A stretch of 64,000 nucleotides of DNA from NCBI RefSeq assembly GCF_014651135.1, contig NZ_BMWH01000003.1:370723-434722 (forward strand), read 5' to 3'. Position numbers and translations under genes: made by a program. Within the stretch, counting starts at the first letter, position 1, and each line of letters starts with the position of its first letter. Positions 7,664 to 18,458 of this stretch are shown piece after piece. The notes under the pieces were generated by a model. That model searched no databases. It was not told where the DNA came from and was given only the letters and a program-made list of their open reading frames with translations. The DNA is from Streptomyces echinoruber. GTDB lineage: Bacteria > Actinomycetota > Actinomycetes > Streptomycetales > Streptomycetaceae.

Positions 7664-9454
7664 GTGACTACCCAACGCACCTCAGGGCGGCACAAGCAGG
7701 CCATGGCCGCTGCCGCCGTGGTCGCCGCGCTGCTGACCACGGCGGCGTGCGGCGGAGGCGGCAACGACGGCGGTTCGGGCAGCGGCGCGGCCGGCTTCAA
7801 CGCCGCGAACAACAAGGTCGCCCAGGCCTCGGCGGCCAAGAAGGGCGGCGAGCTGAAGTTCGCCGCCGCCCAGGACGCCGACTCCTGGGACACCACGCGC
7901 GGTTACTACGGCTTCATGTGGAACTTCGCGCGCTACTACAGCCGCCAGCTGGTCTCCTACAAGACGCAGCCGGGCGCCGAGGGCGCGCAGCTCACGCCCG
8001 ACCTCGCGACCGACATGGGCAAGGTCTCGGACGGCGGCAAGACCTACACCTTCACCCTGCGCGACGGCATCACCTGGGAGGACGGCAAGCCGATCACCTC
8101 CAAGGACGTCAAGTACGGCATCGAGCGCATCTGGGCGCAGGACGTCCTCTCCGGCGGCCCGGTCTACCTCAAGGACGTGCTCGACCCCAAGGGCGAGTAC
8201 AAGGGCCCGTACAAGGACAAGGCCGCGGACAAGCTGGGCCTGAAGGCGATCGAGACGCCGGACGACAAGACGATCGTCTTCCACCTGCCGAAGCCCAACT
8301 CGGACTTCCTGCAGATGATCGCCCTGCCCTCGGCCTCCCCGGTCCGCCAGGACAAGGACACCAAGTCCAAGTACGGCCTGCACCCCTTCTCCTCCGGCCC
8401 GTACAAGTTCCAGTCGTACGCGCCGGGCAAGTCCCTGGTGCTGGTGCGCAACCCCAACTGGAAGGCGTCCTCGGACCCGATCCGCAAGGCGTACCCGGAC
8501 AAGGTCAGCATCAAGTTCTTCACCAACGCCAACGACCTCGACGCCCGTCTGGTCGCCGGCGACTACGACCTCGACCTGAACCAGACCGGCATGTCGCCGC
8601 AGGGCCGCACCACCGCCCTGAAGCAGCACAAGGCCAACCTCGACAACCCGGTCTCCGGCTACATCCGCTACGCGGTCTTCCCGCAGAGCGTGAAGCCGTT
8701 CGACAACATCCACTGCCGCAAGGCCGTCATCTACGGCGCCGACCACGTCTCGCTGCAGACCGCGCGCGGCGGCCCCGTCGCCGGCGGTGACATCGGCACC
8801 AACATGCTCCCGCCGTCCGTGGCCGGCGCCGAGGGCCAGAAGTACGACCCGTACCAGATGGCCGGCAAGAACAAGAACGGCAACGCCGCCCTGGCCAAGC
8901 AGGAGCTGAAGGCCTGCGGCAAGCCGAACGGCTTCAGCACCACCATCGCGGTGCGCAACAACAAGCCGGCCGAGGTGGCCACCGCCGAGTCCCTCCAGGC
9001 GTCGCTGAAGAAGGTCGGCATCAACGCCCAGATCGACCAGTACGACGGCTCGCAGACCACCGGCATCATCGGCAGCCCCTCGAACGTGAAGAAGAAGGGC
9101 TACGGCATCATCATCATGGGCTGGGGTCCGGACTTCCCGACCGTCCAGGGCTTCGGCATGCCGCTGTGGGACAGCAAGTACATCCTGCAGAGCGGCAACA
9201 ACAACTACGCCCTGATCAAGGACAAGAAGATCGACGGGCTGTTCGACCAGTACATCGCCACGATGGACGAGGGGCAGAAGGCCAAGATCGCCACGGAGAT
9301 CAACCACAAGGTGATGGAGGGCGCGTACTACCTGCCCTTCGTCTTCGAGAAGTTCATCAACTGGCGTTCCTCGCGCCTGGCCGACGTCTACACGTCGAAC
9401 GCGTACAACGGCATGTACGACTTCGTCAACCTCGGCCTGAAGTCCACGAAGTAA
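7664..9454 (+). CDS. Oligopeptide-binding lipoprotein (SBP family 5)
   Basis: The 596-residue extracellular receptor captures peptides for the transporter. A Sec signal ends in the lipobox LTTAAC with C29 as the lipidation site, followed by a Gly/Asn linker. The SBP_bac_5 fold is shown by YTFTLRDGITWEDGKPITSKDVKYGIERIW and the later YLPFVFEKFINWRSSRL. GTG follows GGAGGATCCGAG. A strong 16-bp hairpin sits directly after the gene, before the next permease; this probably lets the receptor be made in excess over the membrane components, as is common in ABC importers. Ligand specificity cannot be read from the sequence. Confidence 0.95.
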   Translation: MTTQRTSGRHKQAMAAAAVVAALLTTAACGGGGNDGGSGSGAAGFNAANNKVAQASAAKKGGELKFAAAQDADSWDTTRGYYGFMWNFARYYSRQLVSYKTQPGAEGAQLTPDLATDMGKVSDGGKTYTFTLRDGITWEDGKPITSKDVKYGIERIWAQDVLSGGPVYLKDVLDPKGEYKGPYKDKAADKLGLKAIETPDDKTIVFHLPKPNSDFLQMIALPSASPVRQDKDTKSKYGLHPFSSGPYKFQSYAPGKSLVLVRNPNWKASSDPIRKAYPDKVSIKFFTNANDLDARLVAGDYDLDLNQTGMSPQGRTTALKQHKANLDNPVSGYIRYAVFPQSVKPFDNIHCRKAVIYGADHVSLQTARGGPVAGGDIGTNMLPPSVAGAEGQKYDPYQMAGKNKNGNAALAKQELKACGKPNGFSTTIAVRNNKPAEVATAESLQASLKKVGINAQIDQYDGSQTTGIIGSPSNVKKKGYGIIIMGWGPDFPTVQGFGMPLWDSKYILQSGNNNYALIKDKKIDGLFDQYIATMDEGQKAKIATEINHKVMEGAYYLPFVFEKFINWRSSRLADVYTSNAYNGMYDFVNLGLKSTK

Positions 9455-9507
9455 CCCCGGCACACCCGCCGTACGGCACGAAAGGCAGGTGAAGGCCGGC
9501 GCGGCGT

Positions 9508-9546
9508 GACCGCGGGCCGCCGGAAGACCTCCGGCGGCCCGCGGTC
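9508..9546 (+). terminator. Hairpin between binding-protein and permease genes
   Basis: A perfect 16-bp inverted repeat (arm GACCGCGGGCCGCCGG, loop AAGACCT) lies between the oppA-like stop and the next permease start, 18 bp before that start. It may be a partial terminator or an mRNA stabiliser for the upstream lipoprotein transcript. Confidence 0.8.
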
Positions 9547-9564
9547 CGCGGCGGGCCGTAAGCT

Positions 9565-10559
<995 letters not shown>

Positions 10560-10563
<4 letters not shown>

Positions 10564-11657
10564 CCGAAGTCAGCAAGAGCGGAGCGGTGGTGGGCGAGCC
10601 CACCGTCACCTCGTCCGCCCCGACCGCCTTCCTGGAAGTGCGCGACCTGAAGGTGCACTTCCCCACCGACGACGGCCTGGTGAAGTCCGTCGACGGGCTC
10701 AGCTTCCAGCTCGAGAAGGGCAAGACGCTCGGCATCGTGGGCGAGTCCGGCTCCGGCAAGTCGGTGACCTCGCTCGGCATCATGGGCCTGCACACCGCGG
10801 GCCAGTACGGCAAGCGCAAGGCGCGCATCTCCGGCGAGATCTGGCTGAACGGCACCGAGCTGCTGTCCGCCGACCCGGACGAGGTGCGCCGGCTGCGCGG
10901 CCGCGAGATGGCGATGATCTTCCAGGACCCGCTGTCCGCGCTGCATCCGTACTACACCATCGGGCAGCAGATCATCGAGGCCTACCGCATCCACCACGAC
11001 GTCGACAAGAAGACCGCCCGCCGCCGGGCGATCGAGATGCTCGACCGGGTGGGCATCCCGCAGCCGGACAAGCGGGTGGACAACTACCCGCACGAGTTCT
11101 CCGGCGGCATGCGCCAGCGCGCGATGATCGCGATGGCGCTGGTGAACAACCCCGAGCTGCTCATCGCGGACGAGCCGACCACCGCCCTGGACGTCACCGT
11201 GCAGGCGCAGATCCTCGACCTCATCCGCGACCTGCAGAAGGAGTTCGGCTCCGCGGTCATCATCATCACCCACGACCTGGGCGTCGTCGCCGAACTCGCC
11301 GACGACCTGCTGGTGATGTACGCGGGCCGCTGCGTCGAGCGCGGCCCGGCGGAGAAGGTGTTCTACGAGCCCCGCCACCCCTACACCTGGGGGCTGCTCG
11401 GCTCGATGCCGCGCCTGGACCGCGAGCAGCAGGAGCGCCTGGTCCCGGTCAAGGGCTCCCCGCCCTCCCTCATCAACGTCCCCTCGGGCTGCGCCTTCAA
11501 CCCGCGCTGCCCGTACGCGGACCTCCCGAAGGACAACGTCACCCGCACGGTGCGCCCCGAGCTGACCGAGGTCGACAGCAAGCACTGGGCCGCCTGCCAC
11601 CTGACGAAGGAGCAGCGGGAGCGTATCTGGACCGAAGAGATTGCGCCGAGGCTGTGA
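10560..11657 (+). CDS. Peptide ABC transporter ATPase (OppD type)
   Basis: The 365-residue ATPase has Walker [10 protein letters not shown]-loop [11 protein letters not shown], signature FSGGMRQR, Walker B LLIADEPT and the H-loop [13 protein letters not shown]. The C-terminal oligopeptide-transporter motif with conserved cysteines ([19 protein letters not shown]) marks it as a member of the Opp/Dpp subfamily. It overlaps the upstream permease by 4 bp (ATGA) and the downstream ATPase by 4 bp (GTGA), consistent with stoichiometric co-translation. Confidence 0.95.
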
Positions 11658-13231
11658 GCGAGAACCCCAAGGACACGGCTGTGACCACGCCCGCCAAGAG
11701 CGACGGCACCAAGGCGACGGCCGCCGGCGGCGCCACCCTCACCAAGGACGCCGCCGACGGTGACGTCCTGCTGAAGGTGACCGGCCTGCAGAAGCACTTC
11801 CCCATCAAGAAGGGCCTGCTGCAGCGCCAGGTCGGCGCCGTGCACGCGGTCGACGGCATCGACTTCGAGGTGCGCCGCGGGGAGACCCTCGGCGTGGTGG
11901 GCGAGTCGGGCTGCGGCAAGTCGACGATGGGCCGGCTGATCACCCGGCTGCTGGAACCGACCGGCGGCAGGATCGAGTTCGAGGGCCGGGACATCACACA
12001 CCTCGGCGTGGGCGGCATGCGCCCGCTGCGCCGCGACGTGCAGATGATCTTCCAGGACCCGTACTCCTCCCTGAACCCCCGTCACACCATCGGCACCATC
12101 GTCGGCGCACCCTTCCGGCTGCAGGGCGTCGAGCCCGAGGGCGGCATCAAGAAGGAAGTGCAGCGGCTGCTGTCGGTCGTGGGGCTCAACCCCGAGCACT
12201 ACAACCGCTACCCGCACGAGTTCTCCGGCGGCCAGCGCCAGCGCATCGGCATCGCCCGCGCCCTCGCGCTCAACCCCAAGCTGGTCGTGGCCGACGAGCC
12301 GGTCTCCGCGCTGGACGTGTCGATCCAGGCCCAGGTCGTCAACCTCCTCGACGACCTGCAGCAGGAGCTCGGCCTGACGTACGTGATCATCGCGCACGAC
12401 CTGTCGGTCGTCCGGCACGTCTCGGACCGGATCGCGGTGATGTACCTCGGCAAGATCGTCGAGCTGGCCGACCGCGACCAGCTCTACAAGTCGCCGATGC
12501 ACCCGTACACCAAGGCCCTGCTGTCGGCGGTGCCGATCCCGGACCCGTCGCGCAAGTCGGCCAGGAGCGAGCGCATCCTGCTCAAGGGCGACGTGCCCTC
12601 GCCGATCTCGCCGCCCAGCGGCTGCCGGTTCCACACCCGGTGCTGGAAGGCCACGGAGATCTGCCGCACCACCGAGCCGCCGCTCGCCGAGCTGCGCCCG
12701 GGGCAGCGGGTCGCCTGCCACCACCCGGAGAACTTCGCGGACCAGCAGCCGCAGGACACCGTGCTGCTGTCCGCCGCCAAGGAGGCGGCGGAGCTGGTGT
12801 CCGACGAGGTGCTGGCCCAGTCGGCGGAGACGTCGGCGGCGGTGGCGGCGGAACTGGAGGGGCCGGCGGAGCCGGCGTCCGGCGAGTCCGTCTCGAAGTC
12901 CGCCGGGTCCGCCGAGTCCTCTTCGGAGTCCGGCGAGTCCGTCTCGAAGACTGCCAGGTCCGCCTCGGAGGCCACCGAGCCTGCCTCGAAGTCGACCGAG
13001 CCGGTTTCGAAGTCCGTCTCGAAGCCGACCGAGCCCGTTTCGAAGTCCGTCTCGAAGTCGACCGAGCCCGCTTCGGAGTCCGCCGAGCCCGCTTCGGAGT
13101 CCGCCGAGTCCGCCTCGGCGGAGCCGGCCTCCGTCGACGTGTCGAAGACCGACCGCCGGGAGGCGGCGGGGGAGACCGGCCGTCAGGAGTCCGCGGAGGA
13201 GAGCGACGGTCAGGAGTCAACTGACAAGTAG
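11654..13231 (+). CDS. Peptide ABC transporter ATPase (OppF type) with long Ser/Glu tail
   Basis: The 525-residue ATPase has Walker [10 protein letters not shown]-loop [11 protein letters not shown], signature FSGGQRQR, Walker [12 protein letters not shown] and H-loop IAHDLSVV. The family C-terminal cysteine region ([21 protein letters not shown]) ends near residue 361. The remaining ~164 residues are an unusual low-complexity tail rich in Ser, Glu, Ala and Lys with repeats such as [15 protein letters not shown] and PVSKSVSK, probably disordered. The catalytic part is normal, so the tail looks like lineage-specific growth by in-frame repeat expansion. It is the last gene of the operon. Confidence 0.93.
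   Translation: MSENPKDTAVTTPAKSDGTKATAAGGATLTKDAADGDVLLKVTGLQKHFPIKKGLLQRQVGAVHAVDGIDFEVRRGETLGVVGESGCGKSTMGRLITRLLEPTGGRIEFEGRDITHLGVGGMRPLRRDVQMIFQDPYSSLNPRHTIGTIVGAPFRLQGVEPEGGIKKEVQRLLSVVGLNPEHYNRYPHEFSGGQRQRIGIARALALNPKLVVADEPVSALDVSIQAQVVNLLDDLQQELGLTYVIIAHDLSVVRHVSDRIAVMYLGKIVELADRDQLYKSPMHPYTKALLSAVPIPDPSRKSARSERILLKGDVPSPISPPSGCRFHTRCWKATEICRTTEPPLAELRPGQRVACHHPENFADQQPQDTVLLSAAKEAAELVSDEVLAQSAETSAAVAAELEGPAEPASGESVSKSAGSAESSSESGESVSKTARSASEATEPASKSTEPVSKSVSKPTEPVSKSVSKSTEPASESAEPASESAESASAEPASVDVSKTDRREAAGETGRQESAEESDGQESTDK
12890..13140 (+). repeat. In-frame degenerate repeats in the OppF tail
   Basis: Short units built around TCC/TCG-GAG/AAG codons (for example TCGACCGAGCCC and TCGAAGTCCGTC) recur many times and encode SKSTEP/SESAEP-like motifs. 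All spacings visible are multiples of three, so frame is kept. Confidence 0.75.
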
Positions 13232-13259
13232 GGCATGACGAGTTGGCAAAGTCATGCCC
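13231..13259 (+). terminator. Inverted repeat after the opp operon
   Basis: Perfect 9-bp arms GGGCATGAC/GTCATGCCC with an 11-base loop begin at the last base of the oppF-like stop. The position suits a terminator, although the arms are less GC-rich than others here; it could instead be an operator for the peptidase gene downstream. Confidence 0.55.
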
Positions 13260-13328
13260 ATGACCGAACGGGAGAGGCCACAGTCGAGGGTGTCCGTCCG
13301 ACCGGCACACGCCTGAAAGGGACACCCC

Positions 13329-14723
13329 GTGGCACTCTCCCGTTCGGCACGTTTAGCGGCCGTGGTCGCCACCGCGACCGCCGCGTTCTGCACCGTCGCC
13401 GCCGCCCCCGCCCCCACCCCGGGCGCCCCGGGCGTCGGCGACTCCTACTTCCCGCTGCTCGGCAACGGCGGCTTCGACGCCCGCCACTACGACCTCGACG
13501 TCGCCTACGACCCCGCCACCGGGCGTCTGGACGGCCGCACGACGCTGGCCGCCCGCGCCACGCGGACCCTGTCCTCCTTCGACCTCGACCTGCAGCAGCT
13601 CCAGGTCACCCGGGTCGAGGTGAACGGCAGACGCGCCGGCTTCACCCGCGACGGCGACGAACTGCGCGTCACCCCGCGCGGCGTCCTCGCCGCGGGCCGC
13701 ACCTTCACGGTCACCGTCACCTACGGCGGCGTCCCGCAGCCGCTCGGCGGCCCGATCATCTTCGGCTCCCCCTACGGCTGGATGAAGACCGCCGACGGCG
13801 TCTTCGTCGCCTGCGAGCCCAACGCCGCCTCCACCTGGTTCCCGTCCAGCGACCACCCCTCCGACAAGGCCACCTACGACATCCGGATCAAGGCGCCGAA
13901 GGGGCTGACCGCGGTCTCCAACGGCCGGCTGGTCTCGACGTACGACAAGGGCGGCTCGACGTACACCCACTGGCGCGAGGCGCGGCCCATGGCGACCTAT
14001 CTCGCCACCGCGACGATCGGCCGGTTCGACGTGCGCACCGGCCGCACCCCGGGCGGCGTCCCGATCTACGTGGCGACCGACCCGGCGCTGGCGGACGCGA
14101 GCACCGTCGACGTCTACGGCGTCACGGCCGCGGCCACCGACTACTGGTCGCGGATCTTCGGGCCCTACCCCTTCGAGGAGACCGGCGCGATCGTCGACGA
14201 CATGCCGCAGGCCGGGTTCTCGCTGGAGGTGCAGTCCAAGCCGGCCTACTCGGCGGTGCGCAACGAGACGACGATCGTGCACGAGCTGGCCCACCAGTGG
14301 TTCGGCGACTCGGTGTCGGTGGCCCGCTGGAAGGACATCTGGCTCAACGAGGGCTTCGCCACCTACGCGCAGTGGCTGTGGGAGGAGCACAAGGGCACCC
14401 GCACCGCGCACGACGCCTTCCGCGCCGCCTACGACGCCCGGCCCGCCGACAGCGCCTTCTGGCGGATCACCGTGGGCGACCCGCAGCGCGACACCATGTT
14501 CTCCTCCGCCGTCTACCAGCGCGGCGCGATGACGTTGCAGATGCTGCGCGAGCGCATCGGCGACCGGGCCTTTTTCCGGCTGCTGCCCGCCTGGACCGCC
14601 CGGCACCGCTACGGCAACGCGAGCACGGCCGACTTCGTCCGCCTCGCGGAGGAGATCTCCGGCCGGCGGCTCGGTGATCTGTTCCACACCTGGCTGTTCA
14701 CCACCGGAAAACCAGCCCTGTAG
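13329..14723 (+). CDS. Secreted M1-family metallopeptidase
   Basis: This 464-residue zinc aminopeptidase-like protein has a Sec-type signal ([22 protein letters not shown]) and would act outside the membrane. The zinc site is complete: HELAH at residues 318-322 and the third ligand in NEG at E341, giving HExxH-18-E. Family blocks [33 protein letters not shown] and [13 protein letters not shown] are present. It lacks the C-terminal helical domain of full-size aminopeptidase N, as do other short actinobacterial members. The GTG follows AAAGGGACA. Its place after a peptide importer suggests it releases amino acids or trims peptides outside the cell. Confidence 0.9.
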   Translation: MALSRSARLAAVVATATAAFCTVAAAPAPTPGAPGVGDSYFPLLGNGGFDARHYDLDVAYDPATGRLDGRTTLAARATRTLSSFDLDLQQLQVTRVEVNGRRAGFTRDGDELRVTPRGVLAAGRTFTVTVTYGGVPQPLGGPIIFGSPYGWMKTADGVFVACEPNAASTWFPSSDHPSDKATYDIRIKAPKGLTAVSNGRLVSTYDKGGSTYTHWREARPMATYLATATIGRFDVRTGRTPGGVPIYVATDPALADASTVDVYGVTAAATDYWSRIFGPYPFEETGAIVDDMPQAGFSLEVQSKPAYSAVRNETTIVHELAHQWFGDSVSVARWKDIWLNEGFATYAQWLWEEHKGTRTAHDAFRAAYDARPADSAFWRITVGDPQRDTMFSSAVYQRGAMTLQMLRERIGDRAFFRLLPAWTARHRYGNASTADFVRLAEEISGRRLGDLFHTWLFTTGKPAL

Positions 14724-14761
14724 GGCACCCTGACCTGGGTTTGTAAGGCGCACGACCCAGG

Positions 14762-15436
14762 ATGGGTAAGAATGTAAGGGTGCTCCAGCAACTGTTCAGC
14801 CCCTCCGTCCAGCACACCCTCGACCTGGTGGGCATCTTCGTCTTCGCCATCTCCGGCGCGCTGCTGGCCGTCCGCAAGAACTTCGACGTCTTCGGCATCG
14901 CCGTGCTCGCCGAGGTCACCGCGCTGGGCGGAGGGCTGTTTCGCGACCTGGTCATCGGCGCCGTACCCCCGGCCGCCTTCACCGACCTGGGGTACTTCCT
15001 CACCCCGCTGCTCGCCGCGCTCCTCGTCTTCTTCCTGCACCCCCAGGTGGAGCGCATCCAGGCCGCGGTCAACGTCTTCGACGCGGCCGGCCTCGGCCTG
15101 TTCTGCGTGGCCGGCACCATCAAGGCCTACGAGCACGGGCTCGGCCTCACCTCCTCGGTGACCCTGGGCCTGGCCACCGCGGTGGGCGGCGGGGTGCTGC
15201 GCGACGTGCTCGCCAACGAGGTGCCGTCCCTGCTGCGCTGGGACCGCGACCTGTACGCGGTGCCCGCCATCGTCGGCGCGACGATCGTCGCCCTGTGCCT
15301 GCGCTGCCACGCGCTCACTCCGGTGACCACCACGCTGGCGGTGGTCACCGCCTTCGTGCTGCGCCTGCTCGCGATGCGCTGTCACTGGCGAGCGCCTCGT
15401 GCGTGGAACCGCCGGTCGACCGTGACGGAGGAGTAG
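14762..15436 (+). CDS. TRIC/UPF0126-type cation channel-like membrane protein
   Basis: The 224-residue product has two repeated blocks of three hydrophobic helices, the plan of bacterial trimeric intracellular cation channel homologs. The diagnostic motif appears twice: [13 protein letters not shown] in the first half and [16 protein letters not shown] in the second. Start choice is uncertain: ATG at 14762 has no good ribosome binding site, and GTG at 14780 is also possible; translation from a leaderless transcript would explain this. The last 92 bases overlap the 3' end of the convergent esterase gene. Confidence 0.85.
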   Translation: MGKNVRVLQQLFSPSVQHTLDLVGIFVFAISGALLAVRKNFDVFGIAVLAEVTALGGGLFRDLVIGAVPPAAFTDLGYFLTPLLAALLVFFLHPQVERIQAAVNVFDAAGLGLFCVAGTIKAYEHGLGLTSSVTLGLATAVGGGVLRDVLANEVPSLLRWDRDLYAVPAIVGATIVALCLRCHALTPVTTTLAVVTAFVLRLLAMRCHWRAPRAWNRRSTVTEE

Positions 15437-16583
15437 CGCCGGCCCGGACCCGGCCGGCCCGGGCCTGGCCCATTTCCTCGGTCAGCCAGCGGAAGGCCGG
15501 CACGATCTGCGGCCGCCACAGCGCCATGGTGTGCCCGCCGGCGCTCCTGGGGAGGAAGACCACGTGCACGGTCGTCGGCGCCTCGGCGATCCGCCGCAGC
15601 GCCAGGGCCGCCTCGTAGCCGTCGTGCGGCTGCCCGGACTCGTACAGCGCCACGGCCGGCGGGGCGAGCGCCCCGCGCAGCAGCAGGTAGGGGTTGTTGG
15701 CGGCGCGCAGGGCCGGGGTCTGGGCGGCGAGGGAGCCGGGCTCGCCGCTCGGGTCGTTGTAGCCGGACATGCTGATCGCGGCCCGGTAGCGGTCCGGGTG
15801 GGCGACGGCCAGCTTGGTCGCGCAGTGCCCGCCGGCCGAGTACCCGGCCACCGCCCAGCCCGCGGGTGCCGGCGCGGCGCGGAAGGTGTCCGTCACCATC
15901 CGCGGCACGTCGACGCTCAGCCAGGAGTCGGCGTTGACGGTGCCCGGGATGTTCGCGCAGCCGGTGTCCGCCCCGGCCAGCAGGTTGGTGCGCGGCGCCA
16001 CCAGGATGAACGGCGCCACCCTGCCGCTGCGCATCAGCGGCAGCAGCTGCTCGTGCACCCTCAGCGACCCGAACCACGCCTTGGCCGACCCCGGGTAGCC
16101 GGGCAGCAGCTCCACCACCGGGAACCTGTGGTGGCGGTAGGCGGGCCGGTCGTACTGCGGCGGCAGCCACACGTACACCTCGGCGTTCACGCCCGACACC
16201 CGGCCCCTGAGCTGGGTGACGCGCACCCCGCCGGCGGCCCGCATGCCCGGCCCGGTCGCGGCGGTGAACACCGCCCGCTGCCGGGGCAGGTGCTCCAGGG
16301 GGATCCCGCCGGTGCCGTCGGGGCCGAGGTCGGCGGCCTGCTGCACGTGGTCGCCGGTGCCGAACAGGTCGGCCCAGTTGTCGTAGAGGTCGTTCGCGTT
16401 GTTCACCAGTACGAAGACCAGAGTGACGGCCGTGCCCTGGGCGAACAGCAGCATCAGCACCCGGGCGGCGGCGCGCAGCACCCGGGGCCCGCGCAGCCGC
16501 GACCACAGCATGAGCGGCAGCACCAGGGCGACGGCGGTCAGCGCGACGACGGTGTAGAGGAACGGAGTCCCGGTCAGGCTCAT
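15345..16583 (-). CDS. Membrane-anchored alpha/beta-hydrolase (esterase/antigen 85-like)
   Basis: The 412-residue product starts with two hydrophobic helices (LYTVVALTAVALVLPLML and VLMLLFAQGTAVTLVFVLV), followed by an exported catalytic domain. The nucleophile elbow is GYSAGG; VYVWLPPQYDRPAYRHHRFPVVELLPGYPG and the histidine region AGGHTMALWRPQIVPAFRWL fit the esterase D/antigen 85 fold. The last ~40 residues are basic and low-complexity and are encoded in the part overlapping the TRIC-like gene on the other strand, so the protein may have been extended by loss of an earlier stop. Substrate is unknown. Confidence 0.85.
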   Translation of the reverse strand: MSLTGTPFLYTVVALTAVALVLPLMLWSRLRGPRVLRAAARVLMLLFAQGTAVTLVFVLVNNANDLYDNWADLFGTGDHVQQAADLGPDGTGGIPLEHLPRQRAVFTAATGPGMRAAGGVRVTQLRGRVSGVNAEVYVWLPPQYDRPAYRHHRFPVVELLPGYPGSAKAWFGSLRVHEQLLPLMRSGRVAPFILVAPRTNLLAGADTGCANIPGTVNADSWLSVDVPRMVTDTFRAAPAPAGWAVAGYSAGGHCATKLAVAHPDRYRAAISMSGYNDPSGEPGSLAAQTPALRAANNPYLLLRGALAPPAVALYESGQPHDGYEAALALRRIAEAPTTVHVVFLPRSAGGHTMALWRPQIVPAFRWLTEEMGQARAGRVRAGATPPSRSTGGSTHEALASDSASRAGAARRR

Positions 16584-16714
16584 GCCCTAACAGAGGCCTT
16601 CCGGCGGCCGAAGGTTGACGGACGACACGGACACTTACCAGGAAATTGCCCAGATCTCACTTCCGCGGCAGTCGAAAGCTACCGCTTAGTAATTTCTTCT
16701 TGTACTGTTCAGCC

Positions 16715-17575
16715 ATGCCCGAAGCAGCCACCGCACGCGCCGCGCACGCGACCGTCGGCGACAGCGAGTTCGACCGCGACACCGCGGTCACACCGCGCGA
16801 ACCCGGCGTCTACGACACCGACCTCTCCGCCGGCTGGACCGTCTTCGACGCCGTCAACGGCGGCTACCTGCTGGCCCTGCTGGGCCGCGCCCTCGGCCAC
16901 GCCCTGCCGCACCCGCACCCCTTCACCGTCACCGCGCACTACCTGACCGCCTCCCGGCCGGGCCCCGCGGTGATCCGCACCCAGCAGGTCCGCACCGGCC
17001 GCACCCTCTCCACCGGCCAGGCCTCGCTGCTCCAGTACGACGACGAGGGGCGCGAGGTGGAACGCATCCGCGTCCTCGCCTCCTACGGCGACCTGGCGGC
17101 CCTGCCCGACGACGTCCGCACGACGGCCGAACCGCCCGCGATCCCGCCGCTCGAACGCTGCCTCGGCCCCGAGGACGGCCCGGTCCCGCTCTCCGGCAGC
17201 TCGCCCATCACCGACCGGCTGCGGGTCAGGCTGGACCCGGCCACCGTGGGCTGGGCGGTCGGCGCCCCCTCCGGGCGCGGCGAGATGCGCGCCTGGTTCG
17301 GCCTCGCCGACGGCCGCGACCCCGACCCCCTCGCGCTTCTCCTCGCCGTGGACGCCCTGCCGCCCACCGCCTTCGAACTCGGCCTGACCGGCTGGGTCCC
17401 CACGGTGGAACTCACGGTCCACGTCCGCGCCCTCCCGGCACCCGGCCCGCTGCGGGTGTCCATCACGACGCGGAACCTCGCCGGGGGCTTCCTGGAGGAG
17501 GACGCGGAGGTGTGGGACACGCGGGACCGCCTGGTGGCGCAGTCCCGGCAACTGGCGCGGGTACGGCTGGGGTGA
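16715..17575 (+). CDS. Thioesterase family protein (TesB/acyl-CoA thioesterase-like)
   Basis: The 286-residue protein resembles double-hotdog acyl-CoA thioesterases: GWTVFDAVNGGYLLALLGRAL and TVTAHYLTASRPGPAVIRTQQVRTGRT in the first hotdog, VPTVELTVHVRALPAPGPLRVSITTRN and EDAEVWDTRDRLVAQSRQLARVR in the second. It would hydrolyse acyl-CoA thioesters in the cytoplasm; chain preference is not readable. An in-frame upstream ATG would add 23 residues through an AT-rich stretch that looks like promoter, so the start at 16715 is preferred. Its stop codon is the first of several TGA triplets in a 14-bp tandem repeat. Confidence 0.82.
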   Translation: MPEAATARAAHATVGDSEFDRDTAVTPREPGVYDTDLSAGWTVFDAVNGGYLLALLGRALGHALPHPHPFTVTAHYLTASRPGPAVIRTQQVRTGRTLSTGQASLLQYDDEGREVERIRVLASYGDLAALPDDVRTTAEPPAIPPLERCLGPEDGPVPLSGSSPITDRLRVRLDPATVGWAVGAPSGRGEMRAWFGLADGRDPDPLALLLAVDALPPTAFELGLTGWVPTVELTVHVRALPAPGPLRVSITTRNLAGGFLEEDAEVWDTRDRLVAQSRQLARVRLG

Positions 17576-17622
17576 CCCGGCCGGGGTGAGCCGGCTGGGG
17601 TGATCCGGCGGGGGCGCGCCGG
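17561..17622 (+). repeat. 14-bp tandem repeat spanning the thioesterase stop codon
   Basis: About four 14-bp units (GTACGGCTGGGGTG, ACCCGGCCGGGGTG, AGCCGGCTGGGGTG, ATCCGGCGGGGGCG) start in the last codons and run past the stop. The first three carry a GGTGA, so the stop codon itself is copied. Confidence 0.85.
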
Positions 17623-17718
17623 CGCCCCGCGGGGTGACCCGGCGTGTCCCCGCCGCCCGGCCGCCGCGATGGTCCCTTCGGGGCTCGGCCGGTCGGCGGG
17701 GAGGCCCCTCCCCGGGGC

Positions 17719-18402
17719 TCAGCGGCCGGCGAGCGGCGTCCTGCCCAGCCACGCGGCCAGCTCGCCGTACACGCCGCCGCCGGCCGGGGGCTCGACCGCC
17801 GCGGCGAACGGCCGGCTCGCGTCCCGCTCCGCCTCCGGCAGCACCCGCCGCGCCACACCCAGCGCGAACCCGGCGAGTTCGTCGTCGAGTTCCAGCGGGT
17901 GCCCCAGCGCCTCGGACAGGTCCCAGGTGTGCGTCACGGTCTCCATGACATACCCCGACAGCGCCTGCCACCCCGGCACCTCGCCCCACGGCACCCGTAC
18001 CGGCGACCGCATCCGCCCGTCCGCCGACCAGGCCCGGATCGCCCGCGTCCGGGCCTCGTCGTACGCGGCGGCCCACGCGTCGTCGGCCACGTCCCCGGCG
18101 ACCGGCTCCAGGGCGAGCCCGTCACCGCCCTCCCCGACGACCGCGAACCGCCGGGTGACGCCGACGACGTGGCTCAGCAGCGCCCGGACGTCGAACTCGC
18201 TGCACGGCGTCGGCGCGGTCAGCTGCTCCTGCCGGACGGTCTTGATCAGCGCCACGGCCTGCTCGGTGGCGCGGGCGTAGACGGGACGGGGGTCGGGAAA
18301 CCCGGAAGACCCGGAAGACCCGGAAGACTCGGAAGACCCGGAAGACTCGGAAGACACGGAAAACCCGGAAGACCCGGAAGACTCGGAAAACGCGGTGCTC
18401 AT
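17719..18402 (-). CDS. TIGR03086/DinB-like metal-binding protein
   Basis: This 227-residue protein belongs to the mycothiol-dependent maleylpyruvate isomerase-N/DinB-like superfamily: TPCSEFDVRALLSHVVGV at the N-terminal metal site and TVTHTWDLSEALGH at the second. Members bind a divalent metal; many are thought to use mycothiol, but the reaction here is unknown. Residues 5-35 are a Ser/Gly/Glu/Phe-rich stretch (SESSGSSGF repeated) encoded by 9-bp units at about 18295-18388 that the family lacks; the conserved part begins at PDPRPVYARATEQA. It diverges from a WYL regulator with a palindrome between them and is probably its target. Confidence 0.82.
   Translation of the reverse strand: MSTAFSESSGSSGFSVSSESSGSSESSGSSGSSGFPDPRPVYARATEQAVALIKTVRQEQLTAPTPCSEFDVRALLSHVVGVTRRFAVVGEGGDGLALEPVAGDVADDAWAAAYDEARTRAIRAWSADGRMRSPVRVPWGEVPGWQALSGYVMETVTHTWDLSEALGHPLELDDELAGFALGVARRVLPEAERDASRPFAAAVEPPAGGGVYGELAAWLGRTPLAGR
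18293..18390 (-). repeat. 9-bp in-frame tandem array at the N terminus of the DinB-like gene
   Basis: On the plus strand GAAGACCCG/GAAGACTCG/GAAAACCCG 9-mers repeat about ten times with small changes. On the coding strand they give SSGF/SSES-type residues. The array begins 4 codons after the start. Confidence 0.9.
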
Positions 18403-18458
18403 GACGGTCCTTTCGGAAGGGCTCTCGTCGGTGACGCTCCCGAGCCTCGCCCCATAAC

